Positions 33,485 through 41,959 of a stretch of DNA of 64,000 bases are shown here, in pieces (the stretch's first letter is position 1; every line of letters begins with the position of its first letter). Source of the stretch: VXMO01 sp034422835 (GTDB lineage: Bacteria > Chloroflexota > Dehalococcoidia > UBA6926); contig DAOUJJ010000007.1 in the NCBI GenBank assembly GCA_034422835.1, positions 124,001 to 188,000 of the forward strand, in the 5' to 3' direction. The translations under genes and the position numbers were made by a program. The notes beneath the pieces were generated by a model that did no database searches, was not told where the DNA came from, and saw nothing but the letters and a program-made list of their open reading frames with translations.

Positions 33485-34263
33485 CCCAGCGTGACGTCGC
33501 CCGCGTGAACGACTCTGCGCCGTCCGTCATCGGTTTGAATGATTAGTCCGCCACCCGGCTCAACATCAAGCACCAAGCCTTCGAACGAGGCATCGCTACC
33601 GGACACGTTGACGCGTTTACCGAGGTTGACGAGAGCCGAGCGCCATTGGCCGAACACATCATCACCTTCTCGCGCACCCACATACAGCGAATCCATCTCT
33701 TCCAGCAGGGCGCATAGCAGGTCGAGGCGGGAGACCTCACTGCCCATCTCCCTGCTAAGGCTCGTGGACGCTTCGGCGATCTCCGGGATTGACGCCGTGT
33801 CCCAATTCACATTCACGCCGATGCCTGCGACGGCGAACTGATCGTCATCTGACTCGCCGCGCACGACCTCAACGAGGATCCCGGAGACCTTGCGACCGCC
33901 GATGAGGATATCGTTCGGCCACTTGATCTCCGGATCGAGTTGAAGACAGACGCGGCGGATGGCCCGTGGCACGGCAAGGGCACAGATCATCGACAACGAC
34001 GGGAGCAATTCCGCGCTCGGCCTCAAAAGGATGGAAACCAGCAAGGACGCGCCAGGCGGCGACATCCACGAGCGGCGGAAACGTCCCCTACCCCGCGTTT
34101 GCTCGTCTGCCGTGATCGTCAGTCCCTCAGCAGATCCTTCCCACCCCGCCGCGGATACGTCATCTTGCGTGGAATGCGTGACCGGCAGATGCCTGTATTC
34201 AGCACCGATAATGTGCGTTGCAAGGCGCTGCTTGACCTCGGATTCATTTAGAGCATCGGGCAT
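33481..34263 (-). CDS. birA: Biotin-[acetyl-CoA-carboxylase] ligase, no DNA-binding domain
   Basis: 260 residues from ATG 34263 (MPDALNESEVKQRL); ATG 34281 is an alternative that adds six residues. It activates biotin with ATP and attaches it to carrier proteins. Motifs: HSTQDDVSAAG, ADEQTRGRGRFRRSW, IKWPNDILIGGRKVSGILVE, GIGVNVN, and the C-terminal SH3-like cap. It lacks the N-terminal helix-turn-helix of E. coli BirA, so it should not act as a repressor. It is the first gene of the ten-gene minus-strand run ending at 21605. Confidence 0.92.
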   Translation of the reverse strand: MPDALNESEVKQRLATHIIGAEYRHLPVTHSTQDDVSAAGWEGSAEGLTITADEQTRGRGRFRRSWMSPPGASLLVSILLRPSAELLPSLSMICALAVPRAIRRVCLQLDPEIKWPNDILIGGRKVSGILVEVVRGESDDDQFAVAGIGVNVNWDTASIPEIAEASTSLSREMGSEVSRLDLLCALLEEMDSLYVGAREGDDVFGQWRSALVNLGKRVNVSGSDASFEGLVLDVEPGGGLIIQTDDGRRRVVHAGDVTLG

Positions 34264-34312
34264 GTGGCGGGGCTTTCTCACTCAATGTGCGTCGGCGGAC
34301 ATACGTCCACTC

Positions 34313-34318
34313 TATAAT
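34313..34318 (+). promoter_or_regulatory. -10 element for the aldo/keto reductase
   Basis: Perfect TATAAT 43 bases before the ATG at 34362. The -35 region is poor. GAGGGGGAGCAGGA lies just before the start codon as ribosome site. Confidence 0.5.
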
Positions 34319-34361
34319 GATGCATATCAACGTGGCTCACGGTGAGGGGGAGCAGGACTTC

Positions 34362-35309
34362 ATGGAATATCGTCGATTGGGCAATTCAGGCCTGCAGGTT
34401 TCAGCCGTTGGACTGGGAACGAACAACTTCGGCAGGCGCCTCGAATACGAACGGAGCGAGATCGTCATCAAGGCGTCGCTCGATAACGGAATCAACTTCA
34501 TCGACACGGCCAACATCTACAGTATGGGCGAGTCCGAGGAGCACATCGGCAGGGCGCTCAAGGGGAACCGTGAGGCGGCGGTGATTGCCACCAAGGGCGG
34601 CGGGCAAATGCAGCAAGGCCCGCATGGCAGTGGCAACTCACGCAAGCACATCACCAGCGAGGTGGAGGCGAGCCTGCAACGGCTTCAGACCGACTATATC
34701 GATCTTTACCAAATTCACTTCCCCGACAACGACACGCCCATTGAGGAGACACTGCGGGCACTCGATGACCTGATCCACGCCGGAAAGATCCTCTACATCG
34801 GCAGTTCCAATTTCGCCGTGTGGCAGGAGGCGGAAGCGGCATGGACGAGCCATCATCTCGGCCTCAACAGCTTCGTCAGCACGCAGCCCGAGTACAGCCT
34901 CATCAACCGCGACGTGGAACGGGAGCTGATTCCCTTCGCCATTAAGTACAACATCGGCATCATCCCGTATTTCCCGCTTGCGGGCGGTGTGCTCACCGGC
35001 AAATACACGCAGGGCCAGGAGCCGCCGGAGGGCACGCGCATGTCGACAACACCTGCGAATTTCCGGGGGCGCTTCATGAATGAGCGCACGTTTGCCATTG
35101 CGGACGCGGCCACGAAATTTGCGGAGGAGCGCGGCCATACGACGGTGGAACTCGCCATTGCGTGGCTCCTTGCCCAGCCGCAGGTGGCCAGTGTCATCGC
35201 TGGCGCGACACGGCCTGAGCAGGTGGAAGCGAACGCCAAGGCCGCCGACTGGACGCTGACGGCGGACGAGGTGGCGGAACTGAACGAAAAGCTGGCCGCG
35301 CTCGGCTAG
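34362..35309 (+). CDS. Aldo/keto reductase family oxidoreductase
   Basis: 315 residues. NADPH-dependent TIM-barrel carbonyl reductase. The catalytic tetrad is visible: NFIDTANIYSMGESEEHIG (Asp, Tyr), IATKGGG (Lys) and LYQIHFPD (His). The cofactor end is ASVIAGATRPEQVEANAKA. It starts EYRRLGNSGLQVSAVGLGTNNFG, as in the YghZ/potassium-channel-beta-like branch (AKR11-13). The start follows a clear ribosome site; upstream in-frame ATGs precede or overlap the promoter. It ends 10 bases before the convergent HicB-like gene. Substrate not predictable. Confidence 0.93.
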   Translation: MEYRRLGNSGLQVSAVGLGTNNFGRRLEYERSEIVIKASLDNGINFIDTANIYSMGESEEHIGRALKGNREAAVIATKGGGQMQQGPHGSGNSRKHITSEVEASLQRLQTDYIDLYQIHFPDNDTPIEETLRALDDLIHAGKILYIGSSNFAVWQEAEAAWTSHHLGLNSFVSTQPEYSLINRDVERELIPFAIKYNIGIIPYFPLAGGVLTGKYTQGQEPPEGTRMSTTPANFRGRFMNERTFAIADAATKFAEERGHTTVELAIAWLLAQPQVASVIAGATRPEQVEANAKAADWTLTADEVAELNEKLAALG

Positions 35310-35319
35310 CCCTACTGCC

Positions 35320-35802
35320 CTACGCTTCTTCAGCCACAGGCTCGCGGGCCGTCACACGTATGACGTAGTTCTGTGGGTCATCTTGCGTGGGAAAGTGACG
35401 CCCCTGCGCGAACATCTCCGTCAGGCGTTGAAAGAGCAATGGGCCCACCTGGGACACGGCATCTTCCAAATCGGCTGAAACGATGGACACGTCCGGGAAA
35501 GCGACGGGTGTCGCGCGGTACTCTCCCTCATCCGTGCGTTGAATCATAACGATATAGGGCGACGTGTCGCCGCGCCGCGGGTTCCGTACCCAGACGGTGC
35601 GAACGGGCGGCCATTCCTCGCGCGGGGCCTCACCGCCCCCGGCAAGGATCTCTCCCAGCGCGATGCCAGCATTGTCGGTCACGTTTTCAAGCGCCGCGGC
35701 GCGTGTTGGGCCCTGCCCCGTCACGCCTGCCATCGCGGGAATCAACCCGCGATACGACCCGTCCTCATTGGGCAGCAGAACCGCCGTATACGATGGCGCC
35801 AT
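35320..35802 (-). CDS. Double HicB-like domain protein
   Basis: 160 residues. Residues 1-50 (SYTAVLLPNEDGSYRGLIPAMAGVTGQGPTRAAALENVTDNAGIAL) fit the HicB antitoxin partial-RNase-H-like fold. A second weaker copy appears near 80-135 (YIVMIQRTDEGEYRATPVAFPDVSIVSADLEDAVSQVGPLLFQRL). No HicA-like toxin and no DNA-binding C-terminal domain are present. It lies 15 bases after nuoN on the same strand, so it is probably expressed with complex I. A free-standing HicB fold protein, not a toxin-antitoxin pair, is the best call. Confidence 0.6.
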   Translation of the reverse strand: MAPSYTAVLLPNEDGSYRGLIPAMAGVTGQGPTRAAALENVTDNAGIALGEILAGGGEAPREEWPPVRTVWVRNPRRGDTSPYIVMIQRTDEGEYRATPVAFPDVSIVSADLEDAVSQVGPLLFQRLTEMFAQGRHFPTQDDPQNYVIRVTAREPVAEEA

Positions 35803-35817
35803 TTCCTCTCCCCGTCT

Positions 35818-37269
35818 TTATGCGCCCGCCAATATCGACGCCGCGGCGGACTCGGCCGCCTCCGCCAACGGCCTCACGTACAGACCGCCCGCCACAATCG
35901 CCACAAGCAGACCAAGAATCAATAGCCACATGGTCCGCGAAACGCGTATCGGCTGCGCGTCGTCCTCGGGCTGCTCGATATACATCTGCCTCACGATGTT
36001 CAGATAGTAGTACAGGGAAATCAGGCTTGCGAATATGGCGATGCCAACCGGCACGAGGAATCGCGCCCCCGCAGTGGCAACCACCGTGAACAGGTAGAAC
36101 TTGGAGGCGAACCCGACGAAGAACGGGAACCCGGCGAGGCTGAAAAGCGCCCCCGTCAGCGCCAGGGCGAGGAACGAGTTGCGGCGCGCCAAACCGGCCA
36201 AGTCGCGCACGCCCTCCTTGCCCGTCTGCTGCCAGACGGCAAGCAGCACCATGAACGCAACCATCGTTGAGGCTGCGTAGCTCACACTGTGGAGGAGCAT
36301 GCCCGCAATCGGCTTCGTGGGATCATCAGCGCCGAGCGCGGCTATACCAAGCAGGAGATAGCCCACTTGCCCGATGCTCGAATACGCCATCAGCCGCTTG
36401 AGGTTCGATTGCAGGATGGCGACGAGATTGCCGAGCATCATGCTCAGCACCGCCAGGAGGATAAACACCCAGTCCCAGAAGAGCGCGACCGGCTCCAGAG
36501 CAACGGCAACCAGACGGATCAACAGGGCGAAACCGGCCGCCTTGGACGCCGCCGCAAGATAGGCGGTGATGGGAATCGGCGCGCCCTCGTACACGTCCGG
36601 CGTCCACATGTGGAACGGGACGGCGGCGACCTTGAAACCAAGCCCCGCAGTCAGCATGGCGAGCGCGATGATCAGGCCCGGGCTCGGCGAGAGGGCGCTG
36701 AGGCCGCTTGCCACCTGGTCGTAACGCGTGTCACCCGTCAGGCCGTAGATATACGTGATGCCCAGCAAGAGGAACGCGGAGGCGATTGCGCCAAGCAGGA
36801 TGTATTTCATCCCTGCCTCGTTGGTTCTCCGCTCTTTCCACGTGTACGACGCTAGGACGTATAGGGAGAAACTCAGAAGCTCCAAGGAGATGTAGGCGGT
36901 GATCAGCTCCCCTGCCGCCGCCATGCCCATCGCGCCGACGGCGGACATCATCAGGAGGGCAACAAACTCACCCGGGCTGTCAATGGACGACACGAACTGC
37001 GATGAGCCAAGAATTGTCACCGCCGCGAGGATCACGAACAGAGCGAAGAAGAACGCGGAATACGTGTCGAAGATGAGGATGCCGCCTGCAAAGCGGCTTG
37101 ATTCCCCGTCGCTTGTGATGATGATGAAAACACCGATGGCGGCCATAACCGCCGCGCCGCCATAAACCAGGACGGTCCGCGAGAGGCGGGGCACGATCAG
37201 GTCGAGCGTGAACGCCCCGAATGCGAGACCGGTGACGAGATAGCCCGGCAACAGCAGCGCCCAGTTCAT
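35818..37269 (-). CDS. nuoN: NADH-quinone oxidoreductase subunit N
   Basis: 483 residues, about 14 membrane helices; antiporter-like proton-pumping subunit of complex I. Key charged positions are seen in YISLELLSFSLYVLASYTWKERRTNEAGMKYILLGA (Glu in helix 5 region) and FKVAAVPFHMWTPDVYEGAPIPITAYLAAASKAAGF (Lys pair). It ends with FVGFASKFYLF and a final helix. It is the last nuo gene, 13 bases after nuoL. Confidence 0.96.
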   Translation of the reverse strand: MNWALLLPGYLVTGLAFGAFTLDLIVPRLSRTVLVYGGAAVMAAIGVFIIITSDGESSRFAGGILIFDTYSAFFFALFVILAAVTILGSSQFVSSIDSPGEFVALLMMSAVGAMGMAAAGELITAYISLELLSFSLYVLASYTWKERRTNEAGMKYILLGAIASAFLLLGITYIYGLTGDTRYDQVASGLSALSPSPGLIIALAMLTAGLGFKVAAVPFHMWTPDVYEGAPIPITAYLAAASKAAGFALLIRLVAVALEPVALFWDWVFILLAVLSMMLGNLVAILQSNLKRLMAYSSIGQVGYLLLGIAALGADDPTKPIAGMLLHSVSYAASTMVAFMVLLAVWQQTGKEGVRDLAGLARRNSFLALALTGALFSLAGFPFFVGFASKFYLFTVVATAGARFLVPVGIAIFASLISLYYYLNIVRQMYIEQPEDDAQPIRVSRTMWLLILGLLVAIVAGGLYVRPLAEAAESAAASILAGA

Positions 37270-37282
37270 CGCATCAAAGCCC

Positions 37283-39217
37283 CTACACCGTCTCCGCCAG
37301 TGCGGCCACGGCGACGATTATCACCGCCGCAATGGTGAAAATCAGCGCATAGTTGAAAACGAAGCCGGTTTGGATACCGCGCAGCAGTTGTCCGGCATCC
37401 ACTGTGCGCGCCGCAGGCCCGTCCACACCCGCATCATTGACAACCCTTCGGTCAACCTCACGGATGAAGCCCGCAAAGACCAGCACGATACGGTCGATGA
37501 TCCACTGCGCCGCAGCGTCGATATAGAACCGGTTTTGGATGAGCTTTAGCGGCCCCGCAACTGCCTCAAGCACGGTGTCGTCAACGCGTTCCTTGTTGTT
37601 CCAATAATTCAGCCCGACACCGATGCCGGCGACGGCGGTCAGTGTGGATGCCAGCGCCAACAGTGAGTTGAAATGGAACTCGCGGTGACCGTCCGTCAGG
37701 AACTCGATAAAGTCCCAGCCGAACGAGAGCACGATGCCGAGGAAAACAGCGAGCACTCCGAGCAAAACAAGAGGAATAGCCATGAGCGGCGGTGGGTCAT
37801 GGAGTCCGGCGGCGTGGTCTCTTTCCCCATCGTGGTCGCTAGCGGCTTGCGCCGGCGACCCTTGAGCGACAACCAACGCAAGCCTGGTCATATACAGGGC
37901 GCTGAGGAATGAGGCGACGACTGCCCCAAAGAAGAGCAGGTAGCCGGGCAGCGTCTCGATCTCAAGCGCCGGGGCGAGAATGCCTTCCTTGGAGAAGAAG
38001 CCGCTCAGGAACGGAATTCCCGCCAAAGATAGGCTGCCGACAACAAGGGCGACCGCAGTGAGCGGCGCGGCGATACGCAGCCCTCGCACCTCGTAGATCG
38101 AGGCAGCGGAGGCATGGATGGCGTGCAGTGCCACACCTGCCGTCAGGAACAGCAGTGCCTTGAAATAGCCGTGTGTCAACAGGTGGAACATGCCGCCGCT
38201 CGGGTCGCGGTGGGAGGGGTCATGCGCCAATCCTGCTGCCCCAAGCGCCAACATCATCAGCCCCAGTTGGCTCACGGTCGAATACGCGAGGATTCGCTTG
38301 AAATCGATCTCGCCCAGCGCGAGCAGTCCGGCAATGACGGCGGTTACCAGCCCGATCACGGCCACGAACCAGAGCACCGTGGGAGCCTCGACGAAAAGGT
38401 CAAACATGCGGGCCACGAGGAATACGCCCGCCGCCACCATCGTCGCGGCGTGGATCAGCGCGCTGACGGGCGTGGGACCCTCCATGGCGTCCGGCAGCCA
38501 GATGTGGAACGGGAACTGCGCGCTCTTGCCCATCGCGCCAAGGAACAGCAGGAACGCCACCAGCGCCGCCTCTCCACCGCTCAAGGCTGCGATGACCTCC
38601 CGGATGTCGAACGTGCCGGTGTTGAGATAAGCAACGATGATGCCGATCAACAGGCCGACATCCCCGAATCGGGTTGTTATGAACGCCTTTTTCGCCGCTT
38701 CAGCAGCGGAACGGCGTTCCCAGTAGAAGCCAATGAGCAGGAACGAGCAGAGTCCCACCAGTTCCCATGAGATATAGAGCAGCAGCAGGCTGCCGGTCAG
38801 GACGAGGGCGAGCATGGACGCGGCGAACAGCGAATGCGCGGCGAAGTACCACCCAAACCGCTCATCGCCTTTCATATACTCCAGCGAGTACACCTGCACG
38901 GCGAGCGAGACGGACGTGACGAGGATGATCATCATCACCGAGAGGCTGTCGACGATGTAGCTCAGCCCAAACTCGGAGCCTCCCGCAGACAGCCAGACCA
39001 CAGTCCCGACGTATTCGCCGTTGGCAAGGTAATCACCCAGCACACCGAGCGATCCGATAAACGCGATGCCGATGGCGGCGACACTGACCCATGACGCGGC
39101 CTGCGGCAGTATCTGGAGTCGCCCGATGGCGAGAATCACGAATGCGGCGAACGGCAGCGCGGCGACCAGCCAGGCTTGTTCAGCGCCGATCGGGATTGCG
39201 TCCAGCAGGGCTGTCAC
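37283..39217 (-). CDS. nuoL: NADH-quinone oxidoreductase subunit L
   Basis: 644 residues; the largest antiporter-like subunit, with the lateral helix at the C-terminus (LIQNRFYIDAAAQWIIDRIVLVFAGFIREVDRRVVND). The core shows LLYISWELVGLCSFLLIGFYWERRSAAEAAKKAFITTRFGDVGLL and SAQFPFHIWLPDAMEGPTPVSALIHAATMVAAG. The start is GTG. It lies 12 bases after nuoK. Confidence 0.96.
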   Translation of the reverse strand: MTALLDAIPIGAEQAWLVAALPFAAFVILAIGRLQILPQAASWVSVAAIGIAFIGSLGVLGDYLANGEYVGTVVWLSAGGSEFGLSYIVDSLSVMMIILVTSVSLAVQVYSLEYMKGDERFGWYFAAHSLFAASMLALVLTGSLLLLYISWELVGLCSFLLIGFYWERRSAAEAAKKAFITTRFGDVGLLIGIIVAYLNTGTFDIREVIAALSGGEAALVAFLLFLGAMGKSAQFPFHIWLPDAMEGPTPVSALIHAATMVAAGVFLVARMFDLFVEAPTVLWFVAVIGLVTAVIAGLLALGEIDFKRILAYSTVSQLGLMMLALGAAGLAHDPSHRDPSGGMFHLLTHGYFKALLFLTAGVALHAIHASAASIYEVRGLRIAAPLTAVALVVGSLSLAGIPFLSGFFSKEGILAPALEIETLPGYLLFFGAVVASFLSALYMTRLALVVAQGSPAQAASDHDGERDHAAGLHDPPPLMAIPLVLLGVLAVFLGIVLSFGWDFIEFLTDGHREFHFNSLLALASTLTAVAGIGVGLNYWNNKERVDDTVLEAVAGPLKLIQNRFYIDAAAQWIIDRIVLVFAGFIREVDRRVVNDAGVDGPAARTVDAGQLLRGIQTGFVFNYALIFTIAAVIIVAVAALAETV

Positions 39218-39229
39218 TCTTTAAGTCCC

Positions 39230-39538
39230 CTACTGCTGCAAGGTGGAGATGCGGTCAAGGTTGACCGTCTCCCAGTTTCTGAACATGCGAAGAACGATGG
39301 CGAGCGCAAGGCCGACTTCCGCCGCCGCGATGGTGATCACAAAGATGATCAGCACGTGGGCGATGGCCTCCGTTCCCACCACATAGCGGGCAAAGGCGAT
39401 GAGATGGACGTTGACGGCGTTCAGCATCAACTCGATTGACATGAGCACAAGAACGGCATTGCGCCGTGCCAGCACGCCGTACAGCCCCAGGCAGAACAGC
39501 GCCGCGCCCAGGATCAGCATGAATTCGAGGACTGTCAT
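39230..39538 (-). CDS. nuoK: NADH-quinone oxidoreductase subunit K
   Basis: 102 residues, three membrane helices, normal length. The two buried glutamates of the quinone-to-pump link are in LVLMSIELMLNAVNV and TIAAAEVGLALAIVL. The start overlaps the nuoJ stop by 4 bases (ATGA). Confidence 0.96.
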   Translation of the reverse strand: MTVLEFMLILGAALFCLGLYGVLARRNAVLVLMSIELMLNAVNVHLIAFARYVVGTEAIAHVLIIFVITIAAAEVGLALAIVLRMFRNWETVNLDRISTLQQ

Positions 39539-40035
39539 GCGCCCTCTCTCCCGCTCCGCGTCAGCACAACCGCGCCAACCAGCGCCACCAACAGCACCAG
39601 CGATGCAATCTCAAACGGAATGAGGAAATCGCTGAACAGCAACTCGCTTAGGGCGGTAAACTCGGCCATCGGGTCGGCGCCCGGTTCACGGGTGCGCCAT
39701 GGCGTTGCCAACGCAGCCGCCACGAGCAGGGCGAAAAGCCCCACACAGGCCATCGCCGCGAGCGGCCGCTGCGCGTTATCTTGCACATTGGTCTGTTCCG
39801 GCGCGCGAGTCAGCATGATCGCGAACAGGAGGACGATCGTAATCGCGCCGCCGTAGATGAGCACCTGCGCGAGGGCGATGAACTCCGCCAGCATCATCAG
39901 GAACAGAGCCGCCACGCCGACCAGTGAGATTAGCAGAAATACAGCAGCATAAACGACGCTCCGTGTTGCGACGACGCCGACGGCTGCTGCGACGGTGATT
40001 ATTCCAATGGCCCCGAGTATTCCCGCCTCAATCAT
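39535..40035 (-). CDS. nuoJ: NADH-quinone oxidoreductase subunit J
   Basis: 166 residues, five membrane helices. The conserved VVYAAVFLLISLVGVAALFLMMLAEFIALAQVLIYGGAITIVLLFAIML stretch includes the pi-bulge helix 3. The start overlaps the nuoI stop by 4 bases (ATGA), and its stop overlaps nuoK. Confidence 0.95.
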   Translation of the reverse strand: MIEAGILGAIGIITVAAAVGVVATRSVVYAAVFLLISLVGVAALFLMMLAEFIALAQVLIYGGAITIVLLFAIMLTRAPEQTNVQDNAQRPLAAMACVGLFALLVAAALATPWRTREPGADPMAEFTALSELLFSDFLIPFEIASLVLLVALVGAVVLTRSGREGA

Positions 40036-40832
40036 TCTTTGTCGGCCTCAGAGTCGGAATTGTCGGAATTGGTCTGTGTCTCTGCCGTTTCCTGCGCAGC
40101 GCGTTCCGCGGCGCGTTGCGCGCGGAGTTCGGCGGCCTTGGCCCGAGCAGCGGCTACACGAGGATCGACGGCGGGCGTATCGCCTGATTCCTGCTCAGGA
40201 GCAGCCGTTGGCGCCTCTGCCGGTGGGGCCTCACCGCGTTCTGCGGCGCGTTGGGCGCGGAGTTCGGCGGCCTTGGCGCGAGCAGCAGCTACACGATCCT
40301 CGCTTGATGCGTCCGCTCCCGCCGCTGCCGTTCCGCCACTCTGCGCGGCGGCGCGGCGCTGTGATTTCTTCGCCTCAGGCGGGGACCAGCGTCCCTTAGC
40401 TTCCTGTTCCTTGCCCGCTTCAAGCAATTCCTCCAGGTCGAAAACGAGGTTCGGGCGGGCATACTGGCTTGCGTCGAAGTTGTCCGACATGATGATCGCG
40501 TCGAAGTTGCAATACTCAACACAAAGGCCGCACATGATGCAGTCAGCAACGTTCAAGTCGAAATAATCAACGATCTTGCGGCGGGAACTGTCGCCCTCAG
40601 CGTGCTTGGGGTTGTCCATCATTGCGACGTCGATGCAGTCCGTGGGGCAGATACGCATACAGACCAGGCAGCCCGTGCAATACGGCTCCGGCACGTCCTT
40701 GTCCCAGGTGAGCACAGGATGCGCCATGAATCGGGGGGCCAGCGTGGGCGCAACCGATGGATATTCCGCCGTGACGGGAGGCTTGAGTGCCAGCTTCATC
40801 GTCGTAAGTAAACTCTTGAGCGTGCCTAACAT
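40032..40832 (-). CDS. nuoI: NADH-quinone oxidoreductase subunit I with long repeated C-terminal tail
   Basis: 266 residues. The 8-Fe ferredoxin core carries CTGCLVCMRICPTDC (Cys52, 55, 58, 62) and CIMCGLCVEYCNFDA (Cys98, 101, 104, 108), ligating clusters N6a and N6b between NuoB/D and the electron-input module. Most NuoI proteins stop near residue 150-180. Here a further ~110 residues follow, with two copies of RVAAARAKAAELRAQRAAER at 180-199 and 225-244, separated by an acidic Pro-rich spacer, and an acidic end. I chose ATG 40832, two bases after the nuoH stop. GTG 40847 is an alternative. Confidence 0.95.
   Translation of the reverse strand: MLGTLKSLLTTMKLALKPPVTAEYPSVAPTLAPRFMAHPVLTWDKDVPEPYCTGCLVCMRICPTDCIDVAMMDNPKHAEGDSSRRKIVDYFDLNVADCIMCGLCVEYCNFDAIIMSDNFDASQYARPNLVFDLEELLEAGKEQEAKGRWSPPEAKKSQRRAAAQSGGTAAAGADASSEDRVAAARAKAAELRAQRAAERGEAPPAEAPTAAPEQESGDTPAVDPRVAAARAKAAELRAQRAAERAAQETAETQTNSDNSDSEADKE
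40101..40295 (-). repeat. Pair of 60-base direct repeats in the nuoI tail
   Basis: The units 40101-40160 and 40236-40295 match at 56 of 60 bases. Both encode RVAAARAKAAELRAQRAAER. Three of the four differences are silent by position, and the encoded peptides are identical. They are separated by 75 bases encoding an acidic, Pro/Ala-rich spacer. Confidence 0.92.
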
Positions 40833-40834
40833 GA

Positions 40835-41959
40835 CTATTGCGCCCACCTTTGCCTGAATTGCCGGAGTCTCTGTTCTCTACGCCGCTGTATGAAGATGCC
40901 GGTTGCTACGGCCAGCACGATGCTCACCACACTGATTGTCACACCTGTGAGCCAAAGCTCCCAACCGTTCTGATGTTGAATCCAGACCACAGTCGCCACG
41001 ACCATGAGATTCACGAGTGACGCCGGAATGGCAAGTTTCCACGCGAACGCCATGAGTTGGTCGATGCGGAGGCGGGGCAGCGGCGCTCGTATCCAGAACA
41101 CAATCAGGATGATCGCCGCCATCTTCACCAGGAGATAGAAGGGCTGCAGAATCGGGATCTGTTCGGAGAACGGCCCCGTCCAACCACCAAGGAACAGAAT
41201 CGTCGCGAGGAACGCCATCGTCGCCAGTCCGGCGTACTCCGTCAGGAAGAACACTCCCCACCGGATGCCGGAGTATTCGACAAACGCGCCGCCGACGATT
41301 TCCTCCTCCGCATGTGGAATATCAAAGGGTATCCGCGCCGTCTCCGCCAACGCGCCCACAAGGAAGAGGATGAAGCCCAACGGCATGATCACCAGGTACG
41401 GTATGCTGCCCTGCGCCTCAACGATTCCGGCGAGACTGAATGGTCTATCAGTCGCCGTCTGTGCCAGAAGGCCGACGGCAAGCACGGCAAACACAAGCGG
41501 CAACTCGTAGCTGATCAACTGCGCCGCGTTGCGGGCGCTCCCGAGCAGAGCGTACTTGTTGTTGGACGCCCACCCGGCCAGCACGTGGCCTACGACGGAC
41601 AACCCGAGGATGGCGATGATGTAGAACAGGCCAATATCAAGATCACTCAGCACCCAGTCAGGGCCGAACGGCAGCACCATCCAGAGCATGAAGATCGGGG
41701 TGAAGATAAGGAGAGGGGCGACGTAGAAGATAACCAGGTTGACGCTATTGGGGCGCACGTCCTCCTTGAGCATCAGCTTGATCGCGTCCGCTGCCGTCTG
41801 CAGGATGCCGGACGGCCCCGTACGTGACGGCCCCACACGCTGTTGCAGCCGCGCCAGCGCCTTGCGTTCCGCCCAGATGACTCCAAGCACGGCGGTGAGG
41901 ATGCCGTTGAACAGCACGAAGACGACGATGGCGATGGTGATGAGGTCCAGCAGGCTCAC
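40835..41959 (-). CDS. nuoH: NADH-quinone oxidoreductase subunit H
   Basis: 374 residues, eight membrane helices; forms the quinone chamber floor. Motifs: IWAERKALARLQQRVGPSRTGPSGILQTAADAIKLMLKEDV at the N-terminus, GSARNAAQLISYELPL, and ETARIPFDIPHAEEEIVGGAFVEYSGIRWGVFFLTEYA with the acidic cluster near the quinone channel. The C-terminus has a short Arg-rich tail. The start overlaps the nuoD stop by 4 bases. Confidence 0.96.
   Translation of the reverse strand: MSLLDLITIAIVVFVLFNGILTAVLGVIWAERKALARLQQRVGPSRTGPSGILQTAADAIKLMLKEDVRPNSVNLVIFYVAPLLIFTPIFMLWMVLPFGPDWVLSDLDIGLFYIIAILGLSVVGHVLAGWASNNKYALLGSARNAAQLISYELPLVFAVLAVGLLAQTATDRPFSLAGIVEAQGSIPYLVIMPLGFILFLVGALAETARIPFDIPHAEEEIVGGAFVEYSGIRWGVFFLTEYAGLATMAFLATILFLGGWTGPFSEQIPILQPFYLLVKMAAIILIVFWIRAPLPRLRIDQLMAFAWKLAIPASLVNLMVVATVVWIQHQNGWELWLTGVTISVVSIVLAVATGIFIQRRREQRLRQFRQRWAQ

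Noticed and set aside
35320..35802. HicAB toxin-antitoxin pair
   Set aside because: No HicA-like small basic protein on either side; the neighbours are nuoN and a convergent aldo/keto reductase.
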